From positions 5,780 to 28,585 of the forward strand of contig CAOVIS010000001.1 of the NCBI GenBank assembly GCA_948543905.1: 22,806 bases of DNA. The letters are read 5' to 3'. Origin of the DNA: an uncultured Bacilli bacterium. Lineage in GTDB: Bacteria > Bacillota_I > Bacilli_A > RF39 > UBA660. A program made the translations under genes and the position numbers. Below, piece after piece: positions 8,446 to 15,877 of this stretch. The notes under the pieces are model-generated. The model saw only the letters and a list, made by a program, of their open reading frames with translations, had not been told where the DNA came from and did not search any database. Numbering within the stretch: position 1 is the first letter of the stretch; every line of letters starts with the position of its first letter.

Positions 8446-8722
8446 TATTATGAATATGCCAAAGAAACTTGCATAAAATAAAAAGGAACATTCAATATGC
8501 CGATGTTGTAATTGGTTACCACCTAAATCATTGGATGAGTTAGGTAGAGTTATAAATAACAATAATAGTAAAAGGAAGATAATAATTACTAGAGCAAAGA
8601 TTAATAAATCTTTCTTGTACATTGACACAATCAATGAACGTATGATAGCAGAAGAAAATTTTCTTCTGCTATTTTAAAATAATAGAAAATGGTGTATAAC
8701 ATACCAATGAAGGAGATACATT
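8446..8722. other. Intergenic stretch with a 28-bp perfect palindrome
   Basis: I cannot support a gene here. Both strands have short open frames (a hydrophobic one on the minus strand, a Cys-rich one on the plus strand) but neither has a ribosome-binding site with a matching start. A perfect 28-bp palindrome with arms ATAGCAGAAGAAAA and its complement lies at 8645-8672, followed by TTTT on the plus strand; it could be a terminator or a binding site. Weak -10-like TATAAC lies at about 8695. Confidence 0.5.
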
Positions 8723-10455
8723 ATGATAATTAATTATTCAGATAAACCGGTATTAAATCAATTTTTTTGGCAGGACCTACTCCTCGAAGCTTAGAAGTTG
8801 AAACATGGCGAAAAGAAGCAATTAGAATATTAAATGAGTTAGGATTTGATGGAATAGTTTATGTGCCAGAGTTAGAAGTGGATAATAGAACATTTAATTA
8901 TGATAATCAAGTTTGGTGGGAAAGAGAAGCATTATATAATGCTAATGTAATTATTTTTTGGATTCCTCGTTCTGCTCAATTACCAGCATTTACTACTAAT
9001 GTGGAATATGGCTATTGGATTGCTAAAAATAGTAATAAATGTTTATATGGAAGATCTGATGATTCCGAGAAGAATAGATATTTAGATTGGCTATATCAAA
9101 CAGAAACTGGTAAGAAGCCAATAAATAATTTAGAAGAATTGTTAAAAGATGCAATAAAACTAGCTAACGAAAATAAGAGTAAAACAGATATAGATAGCTA
9201 CGAATTAAATATAATAGCCAATATATTAAAAAAATATCCAGAAATAACTACACTTGTTGGAGATGTAGAATTTACTCCAGAGAGTTTTGGCGTAGATAGT
9301 GAAAATCCCACTTATGGCAAATTACTTTTTAAAGATGCTGAGTCTGATCAATTAAAAGAATTTGATAGAACTATACTTAGTGTTTTACTATATTTTTATA
9401 TCAAAGATAATAGATATGATAAATTTGTAGAGCAACAATCTGAAGATAATAGATTAACAAAAGAAACATTTAATGAACTTAGAGAACTTATATTAAATAA
9501 TTTTGATACACCTGAAAAAGAAAATTTATTATTATATTATGTAGTAATAAATGATTTGGGTAAAAGTCAAAGAATGGTAAATGCAATAAAGAGGCAAGGT
9601 ATTGAAACTGTAGATCATGATTTAATTCTAAACTATTTACTACAATATAATATGTTACCATCACTAAATGATTTTAGTGAAGAAAGCAAAAATAGTCTAG
9701 TCAATGTATTAACTAATGGTATTAATATGAGACAATTTATTCAAGGTGAATGTGTAGATTATAGTTTTAATAAATTACAGAATCTAACAACATTTGAAAA
9801 AATGCTAATGTCAACAGAAGCAATGCTTGATATTGGTGGAGTTTTAGGTCATATTAATAATCAAAATGGTAGTGCTGTATTGAATCAAACTACTGCTGAA
9901 AATTTTATAACCGCATCAAAAATATTATCGTCATGTGAAGATTGTACAAGAATATTTGATGAATTTTTAATTGATAAAGCCAATAAAATAGGCTTACAAA
10001 CACAAGATAATAGTATTAGAAAAGCAATTACAAGATTATGTTTAATGATGCGTTTAAACAATTCAAATGACATTAAAACTGTAGAAAATGAAATATTAGA
10101 AAATATGGAGCAGTATCAAACGTTAATTTATGAACTTAATCAAAGTGGATATAATAACCAACCAGCTATTCTATTATATTATTCTCCAGCTATGCTTAAC
10201 AATGCTTGTGGTTATTTTAAAAAGAATAATTCCAAAAATCCTATTATTGATTCTTTAAAAATTTGCTTATCATTTATGCAAAGTGTAATGCTAAATGCTA
10301 GAGAAAATATGAATAATCAGGGAAATGGAATTCTTACAATTATGCTTAGAGATGCTGCAATGGCTGTTGCAGAGGAACCTGCTCAATTAGATTCCTTTGA
10401 AGTAAATGTTTTAGGAAAAGATGAGGCACAAGTCCAAAAAAAACTGAAAAAATAG
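8723..10455 (+). CDS. Nucleoside 2-deoxyribosyltransferase-like domain fused to a large helical domain; start out of frame across a 7-T tract
   Basis: The body, open from 8767, begins with a nucleoside 2-deoxyribosyltransferase-like domain (about 1-115): LAGPTPRS, WRKEAIRILNELGFDG, WWEREALYNANVIIFWIPR and PAFTTNVEYG, which contains the family's likely catalytic Glu. The remaining 430 or so residues are not recognised; INDLGK (about 261-266) and DHDLIL resemble degenerate HD-domain motifs. The good start, ATG at 8723 with AAGGAGA, encodes MIINYSDKPVLNQFF but is one base out of frame with the body. The join falls exactly in seven Ts (8762-8768), where eight Ts would restore the reading frame. 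The TTG at 8767 has no Shine-Dalgarno. Possible explanations are phase variation, slippage, inactivation or a sequence error. Such domains act on nucleosides or NAD-like nucleotides, and a defence role is only a guess. Confidence 0.75.
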
Positions 10456-10552
10456 TATTTTAAATGCATATAAATGTAATATTATCTAGTTAGCTAAGTT
10501 TATTACTAGCTATTTCTTTTGCTGGGAGAGTTGTTGTACTTCTCTCTCGGGC

Positions 10553-10581
10553 ATCAATCTGAGATATGATTGATTTTTTTT
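10553..10581 (+). terminator. Rho-independent terminator after the deoxyribosyltransferase-like gene
   Basis: ATCAATC / GATTGAT (loop of 8) followed by a run of eight Ts. It is preceded at 10520-10551 by a GC-richer stretch with GAGAG and CTCTC arms that can form a second hairpin. Confidence 0.75.
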
Positions 10582-10654
10582 ATAATAATTATATGATAAT
10601 AAAAACACAAAAAAATATGCCAAAATATCAAATAAACTTTACTTATTATGTTTA

Positions 10655-10695
10655 AAAAATGAATATTAATTGATATAATAATAATATTCATTTTT
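10655..10695 (+). promoter_or_regulatory. Promoter with a 14-bp inverted repeat flanking the -10
   Basis: An extended -10 TGATATAAT (10671-10679) has a TTTAAA-like -35 about 17 bp upstream. Perfect 14-bp arms (AAAAATGAATATTA at 10655-10668 and its complement at 10682-10695) flank the -10, with a 13-bp spacer between them. The downstream arm runs straight into the Shine-Dalgarno GGAGG at 10699-10703. Confidence 0.6.
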
Positions 10696-10709
10696 GTAGG
10701 AGGTTTAAT

Positions 10710-12010
10710 ATGAATAAATCTGAGTTAATAGCCATTGATAAACAATTATCCGCCCTAAGAAAAAATTTAAATGATGAAAAAATGATATTAGAATTATAAA
10801 AATATTTAATATTCCTTTAGATACATCAAGACTTCAAGATTATCAAATAATAAAATATGAATTTGACAAAAATGGCCAGTTAACTATTGAAATTATTGAC
10901 AAAAAGACGGGAACAACTTTTAAAGTTTTTAATTCAAATTCTAGCAAAATAACTGGTCGTGCTGCGGCCGATAAAGGTCAAGTATTCAAAAGTATTCTTA
11001 TAAACAGTAGCAGTTTAACTCATAATATTTATTATTATGCTGACAAAACAACACCAAGTCTTGAAGAAACAACTATCAAATACGGTGATTATGCGATATT
11101 TTTATCTAAATCTGAACCAAATGTAATTCGCGGTTGGTATCTATTTGATTGTGACTATTTTTTAGTCAAACTTTTAGCTTATGATAAATCTCTTATAGAG
11201 CTGAAATATACAACTAACTATCAAGTCCGAAAAATTAGAGAGTTTAAACAAATAGCTATTAATAATCCTGTAGTTTATGGTCTAAATCTAAATTGCCCAA
11301 ATCATTATTATTATGAAGAAAATACTGGAAATATTATTCTAGGCAATAAATATAAAAAGTTTAATAAATGGTTTATTGATGGGGCTTGTTTTGAAGAATT
11401 TGACCGAGCTGCTTTTGAAGGTTTATTTTATGAGCAAGTAGAAACTTCCCCATTATATGATTATAACATTCCCAATATTACTAATGAATCATTTATCATA
11501 TATAAAGGTTATAGTTTTATTGAACACACCAGTTATACTCACTTAATAACTATTACTAAAACTACAGAAGGTATACAAATTAAGTATAATGTAAAAGACC
11601 GCAATATGCAAAACACTAATCCCATTATGTTAGATACTAATTTTACAATTCCAATATCAAGTACAGGCAAAATAACTATTCAAGAAATCAAATCTCTTAT
11701 CTTAAAATTACAAGCTAAATTTCCTAATAATGAATTTATTATTTTTGTAATTAATGAACTCCAGGCTTTGGAAAAACGAATATCTATAAGAGAAAACAAA
11801 GAGGAGGAACTATTAAGTGCCATTGACCCTAAAGTATTACATAGTCTCCCATTTAATGAAGTAATAAATTCTATAATTGCTAATAAAGATTACTATTTTG
11901 GCTTATTACAAGATTTAGTAGCTAAAGAAACTGGTCAAAATCCTCAAGATTTTATCCAAAAATTAGAAAATAAAAATCATCGAAAAAGAACTAAGCATAA
12001 TACCAACTAA
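10710..12010 (+). pseudogene. Unrecognised gene of about 433 codons, frameshifted near codon 29
   Basis: ATG at 10710 follows a strong GTAGGAGG and opens a frame of 29 codons (MNKSELIAIDKQLSALRK...) ending at TAA 10797. The -1 frame is then open without a stop from 10778 to the TAA at 12008-12010, more than 400 codons, encoding FNIPLDTSRLQDYQIIKYEF onward. One missing base near 10790-10800, for example restoring TTATTAAAAATATTT, would join them into about 433 residues. The predicted protein has a short helical start, a long mixed region rich in Tyr, Asn and Ile, and a basic C-terminus (NHRKRTKHNTN). It has no membrane segment. I recognise no family. An internal ATG at 11606 would give a 134-aa product but has no good ribosome-binding site. 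Confidence 0.75.
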
Positions 12011-12016
12011 AAAAAG

Positions 12017-12661
12017 CTATAGAGTCATTGCCATTCGCATTTTCTCTAAGCTCTTTTTTTCATATCTCGAAACCATAACTTGTGTCATATTAAGTTTTCT
12101 AGCCACTTCACTTTGTGTTAAATCTTCATAATATCTACTTCTAATAATCTCTTGTTCCTCAGGATTTAAAACTTTAAAACTATCGTCTAAGTCCAGTCTT
12201 AAATCAATATTATTTTCTTTTTTATCAGGTATTACTTCATGTAAATTAAGTTCATTTGCCTCATCATCTAAAGATACCATACACTGAGCCATATTAACCG
12301 CTTCATAAATCTTATTAACATCTTGTTCTAAAAACAACGCCACTTCCTCTAAACTAGGCTCTCGCCCCATATTTAAAGCTAACTTATTTTTAGCCTGCAT
12401 TACTTCTCGATATATCTTTAATAAATCACGACTAACTTTAATACTTCTAGCACTATTTACTAAATTATACATCTCACCAAAAATATAAGTATAAGCATAA
12501 GTACTAAACTGCGTTTCTCCAGTATCTTTAAAATTTTTATAAGCATTTAATAAGCCAATTACTCCCACTTGCACTAAATCCTCTTTATCACAATTATAAA
12601 ATTTACTTGCTATTTTTTTAATAAGTCCCATATACTTTTCTATAAGTTCATTTGTTGTCAT
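12017..12661 (-). CDS. sigF: RNA polymerase sigma factor of the SigF/SigG (sporulation) type
   Basis: The 214 residues contain sigma-70 region 2 (DLVQVGVIGLLNAYKNF, FSTYAYTYIFGEMY, then SIKVSRDLL as in SigF/SigG region 2.4), region 3 (GREPSLEEVALFLEQD) and region 4 with its helix-turn-helix (LTQSEVARKLNMTQVMVSRYEKKSLEKMR). It is shorter than the 255-260 residues of Bacillus SigF/SigG, mainly at the N-terminus. Its ATG shares the A of the TAA of the upstream SpoIIAA-like gene, so translation is coupled. That partner is why I prefer SigF. The classical spoIIA operon has spoIIAB, the anti-sigma kinase, between the two; it is absent here, so how this factor is held inactive is unclear. SigB-type is the alternative. 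Confidence 0.8.
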   Translation of the reverse strand: MTTNELIEKYMGLIKKIASKFYNCDKEDLVQVGVIGLLNAYKNFKDTGETQFSTYAYTYIFGEMYNLVNSARSIKVSRDLLKIYREVMQAKNKLALNMGREPSLEEVALFLEQDVNKIYEAVNMAQCMVSLDDEANELNLHEVIPDKKENNIDLRLDLDDSFKVLNPEEQEIIRSRYYEDLTQSEVARKLNMTQVMVSRYEKKSLEKMRMAMTL

Positions 12662-12993
12662 TAGATATTTATTAACCTATTAGCTGCCAATTCATTAGAA
12701 GCCACTTTCATTCTAAGTCTTTTTATTTTAAGTCTAATATCATCACTTACTTCACACAAGCAAATTTTACCTTTATTAGTTCTAATTGCACATTTAGTAT
12801 TTAATAGTGCATCAAGTCCAGACTCATCAATATCCTTAAGTTCAAATAAATTAAACACTAAATATTTAATCTTATGCTTTAGAACAACTGGAACAATATA
12901 ATTGTTTATCTTATAACAAACCTTTCTATCCAAAACTCCCTTTAGTCTTACATATAAAATACCTTTCTCATATTCCATATCAACTTTTAACAT
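12661..12993 (-). CDS. spoIIAA: STAS-domain anti-anti-sigma factor, SpoIIAA-like
   Basis: SpoIIAA/RsbV proteins release sigma factors by binding the anti-sigma kinase when dephosphorylated. This 110-residue protein is a single STAS domain: strand YEKGILYVRLKGVLD, helix, YLVFNLFELKDIDESGLDALLNTK, and a C-terminal strand-helix. With the ATG at 12993 the phospho-acceptor serine of DESGLD falls at residue 58, the same number as Ser58 of Bacillus SpoIIAA. That ATG has AAGGTGAT just upstream; upstream GTG (13002) and ATG (12999) overlap that site. The partner kinase is missing from the operon. RsbV is the alternative name. Confidence 0.8.
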   Translation of the reverse strand: MLKVDMEYEKGILYVRLKGVLDRKVCYKINNYIVPVVLKHKIKYLVFNLFELKDIDESGLDALLNTKCAIRTNKGKICLCEVSDDIRLKIKRLRMKVASNELAANRLINI

Positions 12994-13035
12994 AATCATC
13001 ACCTTGCTACTCTAATATAGAACAAGTTTAATGAT

Positions 13036-13064
13036 TTTTAAACACGTTCGACAAACCTTGTCAA
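13036..13064 (-). promoter_or_regulatory. Candidate promoter of the SpoIIAA/sigma operon
   Basis: A perfect -35 TTGACA (13059-13064) is followed after 16-17 bp by TTTAAA or TTAAAA (13036-13042). The -35 lies in an imperfect inverted repeat, TTGACAA gg TTTGTCGAA, which could be an operator. I cannot exclude a different sigma factor using this region. Confidence 0.5.
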
Positions 13065-13090
13065 TACTTATCAAATTTTGCATGTAAAAT

Positions 13091-13119
13091 AAACGAAAAG
13101 AGGAAGTTCTACTCCCTCT
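13091..13119 (-). terminator. Terminator after trmB
   Basis: AGAGGGAG tagaa CTTCCTCT, an 8-bp stem with one G-T pair that overlaps the trmB stop codon, followed by TTTTCGTTTATTTT. Confidence 0.7.
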
Positions 13120-13756
13120 AATTTACAAATTCAGCATCTAAATAATATATTGGACGACCTTCTTCAAAATACTTCTTTTCAAAATCAGTCATAATATTTT
13201 TAATTGGTAATTCATCATGATGTAAATCTAAACTAACCCTTTTAAAACTATACCAATATTGAGATAAAGTTTCTAGTGAATATTGAAATAACCCTTTATT
13301 ATCTGTTTTCAAAATAATATGCTTATCTTTTTTAAATATTTTATCATAAAGTCGCAAATATGACTCATGAGTAAATCTTTTTTTCTCGTCTTGAGGTTTT
13401 GGCCAAGGCTCTGAAAAAGTAAGATAAATAAGACTAATTTCTTTTCCAAATATCCTATCAAGATCTCTTGCATCCGCATTAATTAATTTTAAGTTAGCTA
13501 ATTTTTTACCTTTTAGACGATCTGTTGCCATGACCATTTGCGATGCATAAAGCTCAATTCCTACATAATTAATATTGGGATTGGCCTCAGCCATTTTAAT
13601 AATAAAATCTCCTCTACCCATACCGAGTTCAATATGAATAGGATTTTTATTTCCAAAAAAATCATGCCATTTATTTCTATAATTATAAGGATTTTTTACT
13701 AAATAAGTAGATTCTCCAATTATATTACCCGCATTTTTAACAACATTATATCGCAT
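13118..13756 (-). CDS. trmB: tRNA (guanine-N7-)-methyltransferase
   Basis: TrmB methylates G46 in the variable loop of tRNAs using S-adenosylmethionine. The 212 residues match the family size and show the SAM-binding IHIELGMGRGDFI, NYVGIELYASQM, the INADARDL loop, the family hallmark LTFSEPWPKPQDEKKRFTH (usually FSDPWPKxxHxKRR) and the C-terminal TDFEKKYFEEGRPIYYLDAEF. The N-terminus (MRYNVVKNAGNII) is divergent. ATG at 13756 follows AAAGGAG. It lies 24 bp after the membrane-anchored protein gene, probably in one operon. Confidence 0.95.
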   Translation of the reverse strand: MRYNVVKNAGNIIGESTYLVKNPYNYRNKWHDFFGNKNPIHIELGMGRGDFIIKMAEANPNINYVGIELYASQMVMATDRLKGKKLANLKLINADARDLDRIFGKEISLIYLTFSEPWPKPQDEKKRFTHESYLRLYDKIFKKDKHIILKTDNKGLFQYSLETLSQYWYSFKRVSLDLHHDELPIKNIMTDFEKKYFEEGRPIYYLDAEFVN

Positions 13757-13780
13757 AAGAATACTCCTTTTTCTTACATA

Positions 13781-14833
13781 TTATAACAATATTTCATATG
13801 CTTTGTCCATATCTTTTGCAACATACCTAAAAGTATAATCAGAAAGTTTTATTTTCTTATCTCCAATCATACTTACATCAATATCTACTTCTTGAAGCTC
13901 ACTAGATATTTTATCATTAACCACCACCTGATAAACATTGCTATTAATTTTCTTAATTTCTTTAATATCACCTAACATAACTGCTTCTGAAGCAAAATAA
14001 CCCCATACAAAATGTTTCTTATTATTACAATTATTTATATCTAAAACTATATCATTATCAGTAATCCATACTCCTTGCAAAGCTTTATATATTTTTTCAA
14101 TATTAATTTTTTCTAACTCTTCTAAAACATCTTTAAGCATACTTTCTTTATCGTGCACCATATCTAGCATCTCATCATTAATTATTTTATCTAATTCTTG
14201 ATATTCCTCTATTGCTTCTTTTATAGCCGTTATTAAATCTTGAGCCTTCATGTCTTCATTATATTCTACTTCTTCAATTTTATCTTCTACCTTAACAAAA
14301 ACTTTATCAAACTCTCCTATTTCTACTTTATTGCCATCACTATCAGTCACAACTTCAATATTTTTATCATAAAAAGTATATTCTGGTTTAATCTCACCAT
14401 CAGACGAATATTTTATTTGCTCTAATAAAGAAATATAGTTCTTTTCACCTTCCTTTTCTATTTTAAAATAATAATTATACTCTTTTTTAGTCATATTATA
14501 CAGAAGTTCTACTTCACATGGTTCTTTATACACTATAGCATTTACTTTTTTATCCTCAATATAATACAAATTAGTATAATTCTTTTCTTTAAATTTATAA
14601 TTAATTACCATTACTGGTGCCTCTGCATCCTTAACCTCAATAAATTTAAGTAAAGCATTATTAGGTATATTTTCCTTATCTTTATTTTTATCTTTTAAAT
14701 ATACATAATAAGTATGCCCCCACTCTTCGTCAATTTTAGAACTTAAAAGATTATCTTTAACCAAGAAAAAACCACCAACTAAAAGAGCAACAACTATAAC
14801 TAAACCTAAACCCAACACTACTTTTTTATTCAT
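13781..14833 (-). CDS. Membrane-anchored extracytoplasmic protein of unknown function, 350 aa
   Basis: The N-terminus is a basic MNKK followed by one hydrophobic segment (VVLGLGLVIVVALLVGGFFLV, about residues 5-25) with no lipobox cysteine, so it is a signal anchor. The rest is a hydrophilic, Lys/Glu-rich domain with beta-like stretches (HTYYVYLKDK, VMVINYKFKEKNYTNLYYI) and a helical, possibly coiled-coil section (about 205-255). No family is recognised. I prefer the ATG at 14833 because it directly precedes the anchor; an upstream TTG (14857) is possible but lies within the promoter's -10. It precedes trmB by 24 bp and has its own promoter. Confidence 0.8.
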   Translation of the reverse strand: MNKKVVLGLGLVIVVALLVGGFFLVKDNLLSSKIDEEWGHTYYVYLKDKNKDKENIPNNALLKFIEVKDAEAPVMVINYKFKEKNYTNLYYIEDKKVNAIVYKEPCEVELLYNMTKKEYNYYFKIEKEGEKNYISLLEQIKYSSDGEIKPEYTFYDKNIEVVTDSDGNKVEIGEFDKVFVKVEDKIEEVEYNEDMKAQDLITAIKEAIEEYQELDKIINDEMLDMVHDKESMLKDVLEELEKINIEKIYKALQGVWITDNDIVLDINNCNNKKHFVWGYFASEAVMLGDIKEIKKINSNVYQVVVNDKISSELQEVDIDVSMIGDKKIKLSDYTFRYVAKDMDKAYEILL

Positions 14834-14856
14834 ATAATCCACTATTCCTTTACTCA

Positions 14857-14885
14857 ATCATAGCATATAATATCTAAATTTTAAA
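14857..14885 (-). promoter_or_regulatory. Promoter of the membrane-anchored protein/trmB operon
   Basis: TTTAAA (14880-14885), 17-bp spacer, TATGAT with an extended TG (14857-14862). It follows directly on the preceding terminator's T run. Confidence 0.6.
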
Positions 14886-14886
14886 C

Positions 14887-14913
14887 AAAAAAAGCAGGAA
14901 TAATTAAATTCCT
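14887..14913 (-). terminator. Terminator downstream of the degraded gene end
   Basis: AGGAAT ttaatt... stem with ATTCCT (loop of 6) followed by gc and seven Ts. It lies just after the stop of the remnant at 14922-15017 and was probably that gene's terminator. Confidence 0.75.
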
Positions 14914-14921
14914 AACAAATT

Positions 14922-15017
14922 CTAATCAATCACTACAAGGGGATTAGCTTCACTTCCATCACCTGAAAACTCTGTATCAGCACATAAATTCAAGACAGGA
15001 CGTAATTCTTGCTTAAA
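14922..15017 (-). pseudogene. C-terminal remnant of a deleted gene (LRPVLNL...GDGSEANPLVV end)
   Basis: A 31-codon open frame with no start reads FKQELRPVLNLCADTEF, SGDGSEANPLVVID and a TAG stop, then the terminator at 14887-14913. The pattern 'LRPV(I/L)xL ... GDGS/TxxNPxVV' is the typical last segment of many Firmicutes surface or formylglycine/DUF6273-like domain proteins. A stop codon lies immediately upstream and I cannot extend the match in any frame, so the rest of the gene has been deleted. Confidence 0.6.
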
Positions 15018-15104
15018 CTAAAAAGGACATTAGTGTTCAAACTAATGATTCAAATTAACTTTAAAAGTAGACATTAGGTGGTCTCCTAACGCTTACCTAA
15101 CTTA
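15018..15104 (-). ncRNA. Candidate short structured transcript with alternative hairpins and a terminator
   Basis: From a possible promoter at 15105-15133, the RNA has arms GTTAGGT (15095-15101), CGTTAGG (15085-15091), CCTAATG (15072-15078), CATTAGT (15041-15047) and ACTAATG (15028-15034), the last two forming a 7-bp hairpin followed by CCTTTTT. CATTAG can pair with either CTAATG, and CCTAATG with either GTTAGG copy. Mutually exclusive pairing ending in a terminator is the layout of an attenuator. No known riboswitch class is recognised. Confidence 0.4.
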
Positions 15105-15133
15105 ATACTAACATATTTTTAATATAAATACAA
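15105..15133 (-). promoter_or_regulatory. Candidate promoter of the short structured transcript
   Basis: TTGTAT (15128-15133), 17-bp spacer, TAGTAT (15105-15110), in the gap after the Bax-inhibitor-1 gene's terminator. Confidence 0.4.
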
Positions 15134-15159
15134 GTTCATAATTTGCTTTTTTAATTCCC

Positions 15160-15187
15160 AAAAAAAGAAAATGCTAGTCTTTAGCAT
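15160..15187 (-). terminator. Terminator of the Bax-inhibitor-1 family gene
   Basis: ATGCT aaagact AGCAT overlaps the stop codon and is followed by TTTTCTTTTTTT on the minus strand. Confidence 0.65.
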
Positions 15188-15815
15188 CTCCAATAATTTG
15201 TAATAAATGTAAGAATATATTAATGAAATCTAAGTACAACTCAAAAGCTCCATTAACCGCCGCAACGTCATCATCGACTCCAGCCCCAGATAATTCTTTA
15301 ATATGTTGAACATCATATGCTGTAAATCCTACAAATATTAATATTGCAATAATTGATACAATAAGGTCAAGTGTCTCACTACCAAGGAACATATTAACAA
15401 TTACACAAATAATTATTCCTACAAGTCCCATTAATAGATAAATGACTATATTGCTTAAATCTAAATTTGTATAATATCCTAATGCCCCAAATGCTGCAAA
15501 TATTAATGCTGCAATTAAGAATACATACATAATTGAATTAAGTTCAAATAAAATAAATGCGCTAGAAAAAGTTAATCCACTTACAAAAGCATAAAGTAAG
15601 AAACTAATCTTCGCAGTTGTCGGACTCATTTTTCGAACTCTTGCCGAAAAGAATATAACAATCGCTAGTTCTGCAATTAATAAAATATAAAACATAGGAC
15701 TGTTAAACACCGCATCAATCATCGTATCATTAATAGAAACTACATAACCTGTAACAAAAGTCACAATAAGACCCACAAACATCCATAAAAATGTTTTAGG
15801 TAATAATTTATTCAT
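15174..15815 (-). CDS. Bax inhibitor-1/YccA family membrane protein
   Basis: The 213 residues form about seven hydrophobic helices, as expected for the BI-1/YccA/YetJ (TMBIM) family, whose bacterial members are implicated in pH-sensitive calcium leak or in protecting membrane proteases' substrates. The late helices carry the family pattern FVGFTAYDVQHIKEL and end in GAFELYLDFINIFLHLLQIIG, with the paired acidic residues near the C-terminus that form the family's pH sensor. ATG at 15815 has a strong AAAGGAGGATCGAG. A separate promoter precedes it, so it is transcribed independently of ychF. Confidence 0.93.
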   Translation of the reverse strand: MNKLLPKTFLWMFVGLIVTFVTGYVVSINDTMIDAVFNSPMFYILLIAELAIVIFFSARVRKMSPTTAKISFLLYAFVSGLTFSSAFILFELNSIMYVFLIAALIFAAFGALGYYTNLDLSNIVIYLLMGLVGIIICVIVNMFLGSETLDLIVSIIAILIFVGFTAYDVQHIKELSGAGVDDDVAAVNGAFELYLDFINIFLHLLQIIGDAKD

Positions 15816-15838
15816 CTCGATCCTCCTTTTATATACCT

Positions 15839-15867
15839 ATTATATCATATTATTAACCACTAGTAAA
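15839..15867 (-). promoter_or_regulatory. Promoter of the Bax-inhibitor-1 family gene
   Basis: TTTACT (15862-15867), 17-bp spacer, extended -10 TGATATAAT (TATAAT at 15839-15844). Confidence 0.8.
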
Positions 15868-15877
15868 CTCCACATTT

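Noticed and set aside
8410..8634. Minus-strand open frame of 74 codons with a hydrophobic N-terminus
   Set aside because: No Shine-Dalgarno before TTG 8634 or ATG 8622; the Leu/Ile run comes from AT-rich repeats and the frame crosses the tRNA trailer hairpins.
8484..8678. Plus-strand open frame with ICRCCNWLPPK
   Set aside because: It has no start codon in frame with a ribosome-binding site and ends inside the palindrome; no family recognised.
8304..12010. Integrated element using tRNA-Thr as attachment site
   Set aside because: No integrase and no second copy of the tRNA 3' end found by eye; the accessory nature of the region is kept only as inference.
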